Origin: Ypsolopha sequella
Lineage: Eukaryota; Arthropoda; Insecta; Lepidoptera; Ypsolophidae
Assembly (NCBI GenBank): GCA_934047225.1
Contig: OW203984.1
Location: 9,371,201-9,435,200 of the forward strand
DNA: 64,000 bases
Reading direction: 5' to 3'
Shown here: piece after piece, positions 22,713-31,296 of the stretch
How the letters are laid out: each line of letters opens with the position of its first letter
Numbering within the stretch: position 1 is the stretch's first letter
Made by a program: the position numbers and the translations under genes
The notes under the pieces: model-generated
What the model saw: the letters and a program-made list of their open reading frames with translations, nothing else
What the model was told of the DNA's origin: nothing
Database searches by the model: none

Positions 22713-23210
22713 TAGTACATTGTTCACCGAGGGAAGAAAGGGGAAGATTACCAACGAGGGTGTCGGGCCTCAATACACACGAGTTGGGAATCGCACTTTC
22801 TCCCGAGTGATACATAGTGCTTTATACTACACCTGCGAGGAAATAGTATAATTTTACGTTTAATCAAGATACAATAAAAGAAACCGACTGACTCGCGTGC
22901 GATTGTCACTTTTTATTTCCTTCTTATTTTTTATTATGTACAGGAAAAGCAAGTGGCCAGTATCGTTTTTCGAGTTTTATGTACGAGTTCGCAAAATAAT
23001 ACTGGCCACTTGGCCACCTGCTCATTCTTTATGTTATTTAAAAAAAAAACAGCACGTTAACAATGGATTTGCATATACTTTTTCTGCCCGCTCAAGCACG
23101 TCAACAATGAATTTTCATACACTTTTTCCGCCCGCATATTTGTATGACAGTAATGACGTATTTTCTGCATCGTTTTCAAAAAAGTAAGAAGGTACTTTCC
23201 GAGCAGGTGT
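22713..23210 (-). repeat. Dispersed repeat B, copy 2 (inverse)
   Basis: Reverse-complement copy of 15089-15616, highly similar along its whole length. It lacks the short 'GGCCTTTGGCTTCGCC' stretch present in copy 1. The open frame 22897-23187 lies wholly inside the repeat and is not treated as a gene. Confidence 0.78.
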
Positions 23211-23428
23211 ATATATATTTTTATACAGTATAAATATTTTTTTTAATTTTCTGAAAAGAGGAATTTGTCACGTTTGTTCATTCACTAGACTTTACGTATT
23301 TACACATCGAATGAATGATATGAAAAGATATTAAAAATATTAAAGCTAGTTTTTAAAGATTCATATGCGTTTTGTGATAAAATCGGCATTTTAAGGCTAT
23401 GAATATAAATGAAAAAGTATTAACTATT

Positions 23429-23590
23429 ATCGATATTATTTCGACCCACTTGTGGTCGTCGTCAGTCGAATTATAAAAATAAATATTTAACATATATATG
23501 TCAATATAAATATAAGATATATATTATGTCAAATATTTATTTTTATAATTCGACTGACGACGAACACAAGTGGGTCGAAATAATATCGAT
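23429..23590. repeat. 162-bp palindrome
   Basis: Left arm ATCGATATTATTTCGACCCA and CGTCAGTCGAATTATAAAAA is repeated inverted on the right, ending TGGGTCGAAATAATATCGAT. The centre is AT-rich. A diverged half-copy (CGACTGACGACGATCCCAAG) is at 37318-37370. Foldback MITE-like. Confidence 0.82.
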
Positions 23591-24211
23591 CCCATCAAAA
23601 ACATAAAATGTACAAAAATGGCAAGTCTCGCAACGCAATCCTTCCACCGTAAAAAGTTGTGAGATCTTATGTAAAGCCAAGTCTGCTATTTTAGTTTTTA
23701 TGGAAGCACCTTTTCATTTAAGTTAGTATGGGAGCACCTATTTAACAAATTTATCATTAATTGTTTCCTATTTAGTTACCTACCAACATTAAGTGACTGT
23801 ATTAATATTAGTCATCTTTATTTCTCTAATAAAATATAGTGACTTCGCAATCGCACAGCAACATATACAACATATCAGCTACCTAATACCAATTTATTAG
23901 CGTTTGAGAAGATATTTCTACGCATCAGTACTTTATTTGTGCTCTGCGATTGCAAAATCACCATACTTTATTAGGAAATAAAGATGACTAATATTAATAC
24001 AGTCGCTTAATGTTGGTAGGTAACTAAATAGGAAACAATTAATGATAAATTTGTTAAATAGGTGCTCCCATACTAACTTAAATGAAAAGGTGCTTCCATA
24101 AAAACTAAAATAGCAGACTTGGCTTTACATAAGATCTCACAACTTTTTACGGTGGAAGGATTGCGTTGCGAGACTTGCCATTTTTGTACATTTTATGTTT
24201 TTGATGGGATC
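23588..24211. mobile_element. Long palindromic element (624 bp, arms about 270 bp)
   Basis: Starts GATCCCATCAAAAACATAAA and ends with its inverse. The arms (for example AAGCACCTTTTCATTTAAGT, ACCAACATTAAGTGACTGTA) match nearly base for base, around a centre at about 23870-23950. It abuts and shares GAT with the palindrome at 23429-23590. No ORF. Class not recognised. Confidence 0.85.
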
Positions 24212-24269
24212 TCATTTCTTTTTGTAGGTAGTCGTCCTTTTTTTCTTCTCGGGTAATATTTCTTGCACG

Positions 24270-24688
24270 TCAGCTGCGGATTTTCTTAAAACCCACTCCC
24301 TTTAACTGATCATTAGGACATACTCCTGAGAAACTAGTATCGGAAAGGAGCATTTCATAATGACCACCTAAGAAACTACCAGAGAATCGTAAACGTTTCA
24401 CTGGCATCCCAGGATCGCCACCGAATGATCCTCTCAAACGGCCATTTTCGTAAACCTCGAACGTAAATGGATACAAAGCGGTGGCTGCCATAAGTTCGGA
24501 TACGGAACCGTAGGTGGTAGTTTTCATCATTGCTGTCGAGTACATGTGTCTCCACGCTCGTCACACGTATAAAGTTGCATTTCATCCCAATGCGCTACCA
24601 CATACTCGACTACCGCACACCTAATGTCATATGACGACTCAATGTTCCCATACATAGAGAATGACAAAGAATGGAACAGACATGAACC
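24270..24688 (-). pseudogene. OTU-family cysteine protease, main part (frameshifted)
   Basis: OTU proteins cleave ubiquitin-like isopeptide bonds. Here the minus strand carries GDGSCLFHSLSF (catalytic Asp and Cys region; the first codons are shared with the target duplication), VVEYVVAHWDEM, then in another frame YGSVSELMAAT, LYPFTFEVYENG and GGHYEMLL (catalytic His). The order fits one OTU domain. A frameshift of one or two bases lies near 24545. The N-terminus lies 7.5 kb away at 32207-32275, because a DNA transposon is inserted exactly in the catalytic loop. Such OTU domains are known in cellular deubiquitinases and in some transposons (for example Helitrons), so the origin is open. No homology to named OTUD genes is claimed. 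Confidence 0.75.
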
Positions 24689-24696
24689 ATCTCCAG
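24689..24696. other. 8-bp target duplication, left copy
   Basis: ATCTCCAG, repeated exactly at 32207-32214 on the far side of the transposon. Joining across the duplication restores the OTU reading frame at the GDG motif, which supports the boundary. Confidence 0.88.
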
Positions 24697-24950
24697 TAGG
24701 GTGGTCCAAAATTTTTTTTTTTTAATTTTGCTTTCTCCACAAGCTTCTTTCTATTCAATTAGACGTTAATACCCCCTCTGCAAAATTTGAGCGAAATCTA
24801 ACAATATTTAGGGGTAGCTATGATTTGACGATTTTTTGGGTCTAAAGAAAAATCAGGCATTTTTGTAGGAAGTAAGTTTTAATATAATATTAAAAATTAA
24901 ACTATCCATGTAAGTAAAATTAAGATGAAATGACATGAAATTATTTATGG

Positions 24951-25957
24951 TTAATCACTGTCCTTCCCTTCCTTATCACCCGAATTCATTTTCAGGATAT
25001 TTGATTTTGAGGCTACTGGATATTTTTTTCTGTGAAGATCGACGACGCGGAGAAGATATTTTTTTTGTTCTTCGCTTTTTGTGATGCTGGAATTATCTTT
25101 TTGAATTAAAGCAATACCTCGCTCTGCGCAGTCATTAACAACTTTCATTTGGCGGGCTGCTTTCTGCATTTCAACATTAATTTCATCAGTATGCCACTGT
25201 AAAGAATCTTTTACTAAAAATGCTTCCGATTTTTCTTGACCACCATTGATAAGCAAGTCAAAAAGCGCTTTGGTTCGTTGCGTGAATAAAATATGTAACG
25301 GAAACGGGTCTTGTAATTAAAAGGTTTTGCCCTCTGGTCTTTTCAGAGCCTTTTTTTTTTTGGCGGTTTCTGAAGGTTTTGAACCATTATTCTTTTGCTG
25401 TCGGGAGTGATTTTCGGATCGAATAAAGAAAGACCAATCAAATGCTCGGAGAAGTACCAAAGATGGCGGCGAAATGCTTTCAGGGCGTTAGGGCTGATCG
25501 TCTGATTTGGATAGTTTTTGATCTGTGTTAGGAACTTAGCATCGTTCAAAGGGGCTTTTTCAGCCAGCGGAGCTTCATTCCAATATCGTCCGTAAATAAG
25601 GCTAACAAACAGTTATAACTCTGTAACAGATCGCTTTTCTGCTGCAGTCAGGTTAAATTGGTCTTGAAACAAATACATTTTCAAGCAGTAAATAGTCTTG
25701 GCCATCCAACGAGCTTGATGTAAGGCCCCGGGCGCACGAAACTTGGCTTCAACAGTTGCTTCGGAACTTCCCAGGAAGATGCGACACAAATGCAGCAATT
25801 CAACGATCTTTAAGCATGCAGTAGCTTGTTCCTTTCCTGTGCCTTTTTTGATTGCTGGAACTGCCAAGAGTTTTTCTACTCCACTTCCACTTACAATAAC
25901 AGCTACACGATCTACTTTTTCTACGCCACCGACAATATCGGGAAGCAATTTACGGCT
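24951..25957 (-). pseudogene. Transposon-encoded protein, central and C-terminal part (broken)
   Basis: 25957-25343 is one minus-strand frame with a single in-frame TAA at 25613. It reads KLLPDIVGGVEKVDRVAVIV, then GTGKEQATACLKIVE, APGALHQARWMAKTIYCLKM and HLWYFSEHLIGLSLFD. About 25290-24951 continues in another frame with MKVVNDCAERGIALIQ and EEQKKYLLRVVDLHRKKYP. I recognise the style of a multicopy arthropod/cnidarian protein family, probably a DNA transposase, but cannot name it. A stretch between KIVE and LLHLCRIFLG appears deleted relative to my memory of the family. With the stop, frameshift and LINE insertion it is dead. Confidence 0.65.
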
Positions 25958-26446
25958 TGACTCGGTCGAAGTGGACGTTCTTTTTATCGCTCCGTAAATA
26001 AATTTACATTCAGTGCATTAAAGTTAATCTTTATAAACAAATTGTGTACTAAAATATAGCTGAAGTTTATTACAATAGAACTGTGCAATTCAAATTTCTA
26101 GAAAGAGTGAAATAGACGTAAATTTTAATCAAAACACCTAACACATTTCCGTTAACAAGTGAAGGTGACCTTACGGGCTGTGAACATAGTGCAGAGAACA
26201 GTAAAAAAAATAGTGACTCATTGAAGATCAGTTTTGCAAAAACTCTTCTGCACCACAATATGTTCACTGTTTTCGCGAGTACCTATATCGCTCTCAACAG
26301 CGTAAAGCTGCAACAGTCTACTTAGAGCCCCGAATACCCGAGTTCGAATCCAGCCCCGGGAATTGTTTTTGATTGTTTATTTTTGTACATTGTGTTCATT
26401 TTTAATTTTTGTTTTATTACAACGGGTTAAAATAAAATAAAATAAA
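25958..26446 (+). promoter_or_regulatory. LINE 5' UTR with probable internal promoter
   Basis: 489 bp before ORF1. Full-length Jockey/I-group LINEs carry an internal promoter here with a downstream GGACGTG-like motif; AGTGGACGTTC near 25973 fits loosely. At 26335-26365 it contains GAGTTCGAATCCAGCCCC, a B-box-like tRNA motif, perhaps chance or a captured SINE piece. The open frame 26070-26267 on the minus strand has no support. Confidence 0.5.
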
Positions 26447-27877
26447 ATGAACAGATCATATGACAATGTAACATTACGGAAAGATCGCAAAAAGAGGCAA
26501 GAAGAGAGCGAATATCCATTTTCGCTTAACCTCTCTTGCCAAAGTCAACCTAATTTGGAAGAATCAAACAGCAATGATGGCTTTAAAGAACAAATACGAC
26601 TTCTCCAAATGGAACTGGATACTGCAAAGGATGAGATAGAAAACCTAAATTTAGAAAATCTACAGTTAAATAATCGGCTTTACGACTTTGAAAAGAGGAT
26701 TGAATTTTTAAAGGCAATTGGGGTGGGGGATAAACCTTCAGTGTCAACAAACACACCATTAAAATTCTACTCCCCTCAGTATCGACGTATAAGAGTAAAA
26801 AACAATGAAGAAATAAACACGCTGTCAAAGAGGAAACTAGCAAGGTCACCTGGAAAACCGAAGCTAAACTCAACTTTATTGGATGAATTTGTCTTGAATG
26901 ATAGCCAAACTTCTAAAACACCTTCGTCGTCATCAATGACAAAAGAAGAAAATTTATTCGAGGTGCATGAGGAGCAGAAAGAAATTAGACCATCGAAGTT
27001 ACTGACTAAAGATAATGTAAATCTTTCAATGCCGGAGATCAATAAAGCTTCGTCACTTCCTGATACCCTAAAAGGACATTCAACACCAACTGTGACACAA
27101 AAGGAGCAAAATGTAACGAGCATATCGAAGTTAGTAACTGAAAAACGTTTAAATCACTCAAGGCCAGAGGATCAAAACAAAAGTCCCAAGTTACTTCCAG
27201 AAATTACACAACAAAATAAGACAACAACAACAGTTAAACACAGAGTTATGATTTTAGCGGATGAGTCGGGACAAGGAATGGTTAACTCATTGCAGGATCT
27301 GCTGGGAAAGGAATACAGTGTTTTGGCGATTTTAAAGCACGGTGCGCAGACAGATCAAATATTGAGCTCGTTCAAAGTACTATGTAAGGACTTTACCAAG
27401 TCGGATTTCGTAATTATTTTAACAAGCTCCCACGATAGTAATCCATTAAAACTACAGTCTTATCTTTTCTACTGTCTTAGTGAAGTTTGCAATACTAATA
27501 TACTGCTTGGTAATGTCCCAAAATACAATTATTTGAATGACATCATGGTTAACAAATTACTAGGATTTGTATCTTCTCACTTTTCACATGCATTATACAT
27601 TGAATTGTTTAACCACGAAAATTATGAGAGCAAAAATATTTCTAAAAAAATCCAAGCTTGCAGATTGTTACTTAGGGAGATTTTGCACATAAACTACAAG
27701 AACAATTTGTATAATTTTAAGAAACATAATAATTTGTTAATAAAACCAAGTAGGAATGAGCAGACTATCGGTAAACTCTGTGAAGTAGGCACACAAACAG
27801 AAAGTGTTACAGCAGTTTCAGACGAAAAGGGGTCGGATATAGAGTTTTTTCGTGAGCAATCAGAGAGAAGAGCCTAA
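26447..27877 (+). CDS. LINE ORF1 protein: coiled coil plus SGNH-like domain
   Basis: 476 residues. ORF1 proteins of this group bind element RNA and act as nucleic-acid chaperones in the ribonucleoprotein. Seen here: a coiled coil at about residues 45-81 (heptads in LQMELDTAKDEIENLNLENL), a Ser/Thr/Lys-rich linker, and a C-terminal domain at about 265-395 laid out like the SGNH/GDSL-type ORF1 domain of insect LINEs (RVMILADESGQGM, then KSDFVIILTSSHDSN, then NTNILLGNVPKYN). The usual GDS and GxND blocks read ADESG and SSHDS, and the final D/H block is not evident, so esterase activity is probably lost. No zinc knuckles. The last codons run GAG-UUU-UUU-CGU-GAG, overlapping the ORF2 frame. Antisense open frames within it are shadows. 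Confidence 0.88.
   Translation: MNRSYDNVTLRKDRKKRQEESEYPFSLNLSCQSQPNLEESNSNDGFKEQIRLLQMELDTAKDEIENLNLENLQLNNRLYDFEKRIEFLKAIGVGDKPSVSTNTPLKFYSPQYRRIRVKNNEEINTLSKRKLARSPGKPKLNSTLLDEFVLNDSQTSKTPSSSSMTKEENLFEVHEEQKEIRPSKLLTKDNVNLSMPEINKASSLPDTLKGHSTPTVTQKEQNVTSISKLVTEKRLNHSRPEDQNKSPKLLPEITQQNKTTTTVKHRVMILADESGQGMVNSLQDLLGKEYSVLAILKHGAQTDQILSSFKVLCKDFTKSDFVIILTSSHDSNPLKLQSYLFYCLSEVCNTNILLGNVPKYNYLNDIMVNKLLGFVSSHFSHALYIELFNHENYESKNISKKIQACRLLLREILHINYKNNLYNFKKHNNLLIKPSRNEQTIGKLCEVGTQTESVTAVSDEKGSDIEFFREQSERRA
27843..27877 (+). promoter_or_regulatory. ORF1/ORF2 overlap with candidate +1 frameshift site
   Basis: The ORF2 frame opens after a TAG at 27840-27842, and ORF1 ends with TAA at 27875-27877, giving a 35-base overlap. 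In the ORF1 frame the site reads UUU-UUU-CGU-G (27845-27854). A +1 slip of the P-site Phe tRNA from UUU to UUC puts GUG next and enters ORF2. UUU-CGU is the same dinucleotide-codon arrangement as the influenza A PA-X +1 site. ORF2 has no AUG in this region. Functional use is inferred. Confidence 0.6.
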
Positions 27878-30809
27878 AACAGATTTTATTTTAACATCTG
27901 ATATAAACTGTAGGGATCAACGCAGTAAAAATATACCTGAAAACATAAAAGTTAATGTTTTTCATCAAAACGTCTGTGGCATAAGTAACAAAAAAGATAT
28001 CTTAGAGTTATATTTGGACGGCTTAGATGAATCCCCTCATTTCGTTTGTATAAGTGAACATTTCCTAAATGAAAAATCTGCTCCATTGCTTACTTTAGAA
28101 AAATATAGCTTATTAAATTATAACACGAGGCCGGCAAAAAAACGGGGTGGTACATTAATATTAGGATGTAAAGATCGAAAAATAGAGGAAATAAAACTGT
28201 GTAAATCTCTTTATCAAACACAATGTTTTGAAATTTGCGGAATCAAAGACGTGGAAAGTAATATCGCAATATTTTGTTGTTATCGGAATCCAGAGGATAA
28301 AAACTTTGATAAATTTATAGAAAAATTAGAGAAACTGATGCAGCACTTCTTTGATAAAAACTGTGTTATTCTTGGAGATTTTAATATAAACTTATTTAAT
28401 GATGACAAACACTTAAGTGAATTCACTACTTTACTTAAATGTTACAACTTTAGATGCCTTATTAATGAAACTACCTTTATACGGAATAACTCTGAGTCAT
28501 GCATTGATAATATACTAACAAACATAACTACAGATAGTGTTGAGAATATGAAAGTAGACCATAATGGGTTGGCAGATGGTCATGCAGCAATATCGTGCTG
28601 TATTAGTGTAAAAAACTCAAATGCTCATGTGACTAATAAGGACTTTATTCGGGTTAACCGAAGAACTTATAACGAAAGGAATAATTACTGTTTTAGACAA
28701 GAGTTTCAACAACGGGATTGGAAAAACATAGGGATAAACTGTTTCATCATGAAGCTAAATCAACTATTTAGAAAATGTTTTAAAAATACTAAAAAAATAT
28801 TAAACTTGAGAAAAAGTGCTAAAATTAAATGGGTGACTAAGGGTATAAGGGTATCCAGTAAAATGAAACGTATTCTTAACGCCAAAACTGTTTTTATACG
28901 TGACTCAAATTTCATAAAATACAGGCGCTCTTACATGCGACTCTTTAAAATAGTAGTTAGACAAGCAAAAAAGCTTACACTACAGAAAGAGCTAACTAAA
29001 GCTAAGAACTCTTCTAAACATATATGGAAGGTGGTAAACAAGCACAGAAATAAAACAAAAAACAGTTTACGAGAGAAAATGTTGCTAAAAGTAAATGACA
29101 TAGTTATAAATGATCCAACTGAAGTTGCAAACATATTTTCAAAAACCTTTAATGAAATGAATCCTATTCAATCAAAGGACTTAATATCTTCAATAAAATT
29201 ACTCTCTGAAAATACTCAAAGGATTGAACATGATATGGAGTGTCGATATGTTAATGCAGTAGAAATTACAAAAATAGTAAATAAAATGGAGGCGAAGACA
29301 TCTTGTGGTTTTGATGGCATACCCATTACAATAATTAAAGATAATATTGATCTCTTAGCTGAACCACTTGCAACGTTCTTTAATGCGTGCTTGGATGCAG
29401 ATACTTTTCCCGATCAGCTGAAGATAGCAAAGGTCTTACCTGTACACAAAAAGGGACCAAAAACTGATCCAACTAAATACCGTGCCGTTTCTTTGCTGCC
29501 AGTTACTTCAAAAATATTTGAAAAACTTATTAGGGATAGACTTATGTTACATTTGAATTTTAATAAAGTGATCAGTAAGAGGCAATTTGGTTATAAACGC
29601 GGTGTAGGAACCACGGACGCTATTGACGCTCTGGTTGATGACGTGGTTTGCAGTCTTAATAATAAAAAAAAAGTGGCAGCTCTGTTCCTAGATCTCAGCT
29701 CAGCTTTTGATTTAGTTGATCATGAGATTCTGTTGTCCAAACTGGAGCATTACGGCATCAGAGGAAATATCTTGAAACTTATAACATCTTATTTGGAAAA
29801 CAGAAAGCAATTTGTTGAGATTAAAACTATCGAGGATCAGCAAGAAAGGGTTATTAAATCAGGGACGGTAATGATTACTAAGGGTGTTCCCCAAGGTTCC
29901 ATTTTGGGGCCTATCTTTTTTGTCCTTTTCACTAACGACCTAATAAACCACATCATGAAGTCTGTGCCAGAAATCAAACTCGTGGTTTTCGCAGATGACA
30001 CAAATGCTGTAATTTCCTCTGATGATTTAGACGATCTTAGTAAAAAATCAAATAAGGCATTAATGGTTTTTAATAACTGGTTCCAAATTAATGGAATGAA
30101 GCTAAACACTTCAAAAACAAGTGCAATGTTGTTTAGATCAACCTCTGGCAATAAGGATACCATAAATATTGAGATGGGGAATAATACAATTACTCTGGTT
30201 GAAGATGTTAAATTTCTGGGGATCCATATAGACTCATTGCTAAGTTGGAAGCGGGAGTTGAGTGCAGTTGAGAGTTCAATTAGCTCAGCATGCTATGCTC
30301 TTAGAAGCCTACGAGAAGAAGTTAGTCTCAAGGAATTAAAAACAGTATATTACGCCCTTGTAGAATCGCGACTTAGGTATAGCATTCAGTTTTGGGGAAA
30401 TGGATACCAGTATAATATGAATAAAGCCTTCGTATTACAAAAAAGAGCGATCCGTACAATGGTTAGAATTCCTCAAACTGAGTCATGCAGAAATTATTTC
30501 ATCCAGTTAGGTATTCTCACTGCTCCCAGTTTGTACATATTGGTTCTTCTCTCAAATTTAATCAAAAACATAAATAAGTATGAGACTCTGGAAGAACAAA
30601 AAAAACGACTAGACTCCCGACGCAAGGACATAAAAACAGCCATTACACCCAGGTTGCAAATCGCAAATCATGCAACAAGATTTCAATCCGTTTTTTTATT
30701 TAACAAGTTGCCTACAGACCTTAAAATAATAACCAGTCATGCCTTGTTTAAGAATAAGCTGAAACAGTTCTTGTTGGAGAAATGTTTTTATACAGTGAAT
30801 GACATGTAG
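27843..30809 (+). CDS. LINE ORF2: AP-type endonuclease and reverse transcriptase
   Basis: About 985 residues counted from GUG at 27852. The N-terminal endonuclease shows FHQNVCGISNK (near residue 37), ISEHFL, CCYRNPEDKN, VILGDFNINLF (near 174) and LADGHAAI; the last is an unusual Asp-Gly-His where most have Asp-His. The RT domain shows KIAKVLPVHKKGP, YRAVSLLPVTSKIFEKLI, KRQFGYKRG, ALFLDLSSAFDLVDHE, KGVPQGSILGPIFF and the catalytic VVFADDT (near 712). The tail has LQKRAIRTM and SCRNYFIQLGILTAP. The enzyme nicks DNA and copies element RNA by target-primed reverse transcription. There are no internal stops. The first in-frame AUG is about residue 163, inside the endonuclease, so initiation must be by frameshift, GUG or another route. 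Confidence 0.92.
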   Translation, partial: SFFVSNQREEPKTDFILTSDINCRDQRSKNIPENIKVNVFHQNVCGISNKKDILELYLDGLDESPHFVCISEHFLNEKSAPLLTLEKYSLLNYNTRPAKKRGGTLILGCKDRKIEEIKLCKSLYQTQCFEICGIKDVESNIAIFCCYRNPEDKNFDKFIEKLEKLMQHFFDKNCVILGDFNINLFNDDKHLSEFTTLLKCYNFRCLINETTFIRNNSESCIDNILTNITTDSVENMKVDHNGLADGHAAISCCISVKNSNAHVTNKDFIRVNRRTYNERNNYCFRQEFQQRDWKNIGINCFIMKLNQLFRKCFKNTKKILNLRKSAKIKWVTKGIRVSSKMKRILNAKTVFIRDSNFIKYRRSYMRLFKIVVRQAKKLTLQKELTKAKNSSKHIWKVVNKHRNKTKNSLREKMLLKVNDIVINDPTEVANIFSKTFNEMNPIQSKDLISSIKLLSENTQRIEHDMECRYVNAVEITKIVNKMEAKTSCGFDGIPITIIKDNIDLLAEPLATFFNACLDADTFPDQLKIAKVLPVHKKGPKTDPTKYRAVSLLPVTSKIFEKLIRDRLMLHLNFNKVISKRQFGYKRGVGTTDAIDALVDDVVCSLNNKKKVAALFLDLSSAFDLVDHEILLSKLEHYGIRGNILKLITSYLENRKQFVEIKTIEDQQERVIKSGTVMITKGVPQGSILGPIFFVLFTNDLINHIMKSVPEIKLVVFADDTNAVISSDDLDDLSKKSNKALMVFNNWFQINGMKLNTSKTSAMLFRSTSGNKDTINIEMGNNTITLVEDVKFLGIHIDSLLSWKRELSAVESSISSACYALRSLREEVSLKELKTVYYALVESRLRYSIQFWGNGYQYNMNKAFVLQKRAIRTMVRIPQTESCRNYFIQLGILTAPSLYILVLLSNLIKNINKYETLEEQKKRLDSRRKDIKTAITPRLQIANHATRFQSVFLFNKLPTDLKIITSHALFKNKLKQFLLEKCFYTVNDM

Positions 30810-30988
30810 GTAGCTTGAAACTGAATATAATTAAGATTGTTGTTTTATTTAATATATTTTATATCTGTAATTAGAATTATAAATAAGTTGTAATTTAGCC
30901 CATAAGTACGTAGTATTAAGTATAATTTACATATTCAAATGCAATATATTTTTGTTAATGAATTAAATAAATGAAAAAAAAAAAAAAT

Positions 30989-31110
30989 TAAATCCCAGTG
31001 TAAAATAAGAGGATTTGATGGAGAAAATGACGCCTTGTCGGATTCCGCTACAAACTCATGAGTTTCGTTTCTTTTGCGACGGATTGTGCTTCTTGATAAA
31101 GAAATGTTTT
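30989..31110 (-). pseudogene. Transposon-encoded protein, N-terminal piece
   Basis: Minus strand: SLSRSTIRRKRNETHEFVAE and PSNPLILHWD, stopping at the LINE poly(A) edge. The protein resumes beyond the LINE at 25957 with KLLPDIVGG. The HWD block suggests an acidic catalytic position in a transposase. It shows the LINE landed inside this gene. Upstream sequence to 31296 is a weaker continuation of the open frame (30935-31321) and not assigned. Confidence 0.55.
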
Positions 31111-31296
31111 CCACCGATACCGATGCCACCCGCACACCGCATCTTGCTATATACACAGTTACAGGATAGACAGCGCGCGCGAGTATTAAAAAATTGGAGC
31201 CTTTTACTTGGCTTTTTGTAAAATAATATTTTACTTGCAAATCATAGCGACCTCTAAACGTGGTCACAGAAGGCTCAATTTTGGTATATAACCTTT

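Larger units (their letters stand above)
25958..30988 (+). mobile_element. Near-complete non-LTR retrotransposon (LINE), two ORFs, poly(A) tail
   Basis: About 5.0 kb: a 5' UTR (25958-26446, starting CGGCTTGACTCGGTCGAAGT with a GGACGTTC word), ORF1 (26447-27877), ORF2 (open from 27843, to 30809), a short 3' UTR and an A14 run at 30974-30987. It is inserted in the transposon-encoded gene just after its HWD motif. The 5' boundary is placed where the interrupted protein frame resumes. No clean target-site duplication could be fixed. Both ORFs are uninterrupted. Clade: CR1/Jockey group (Daphne-like features), inferred from protein motifs. Confidence 0.85.

Noticed and set aside
22897..23187. 96-codon open frame
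   Set aside because: Entirely within dispersed repeat B and not kept open in the other copy.
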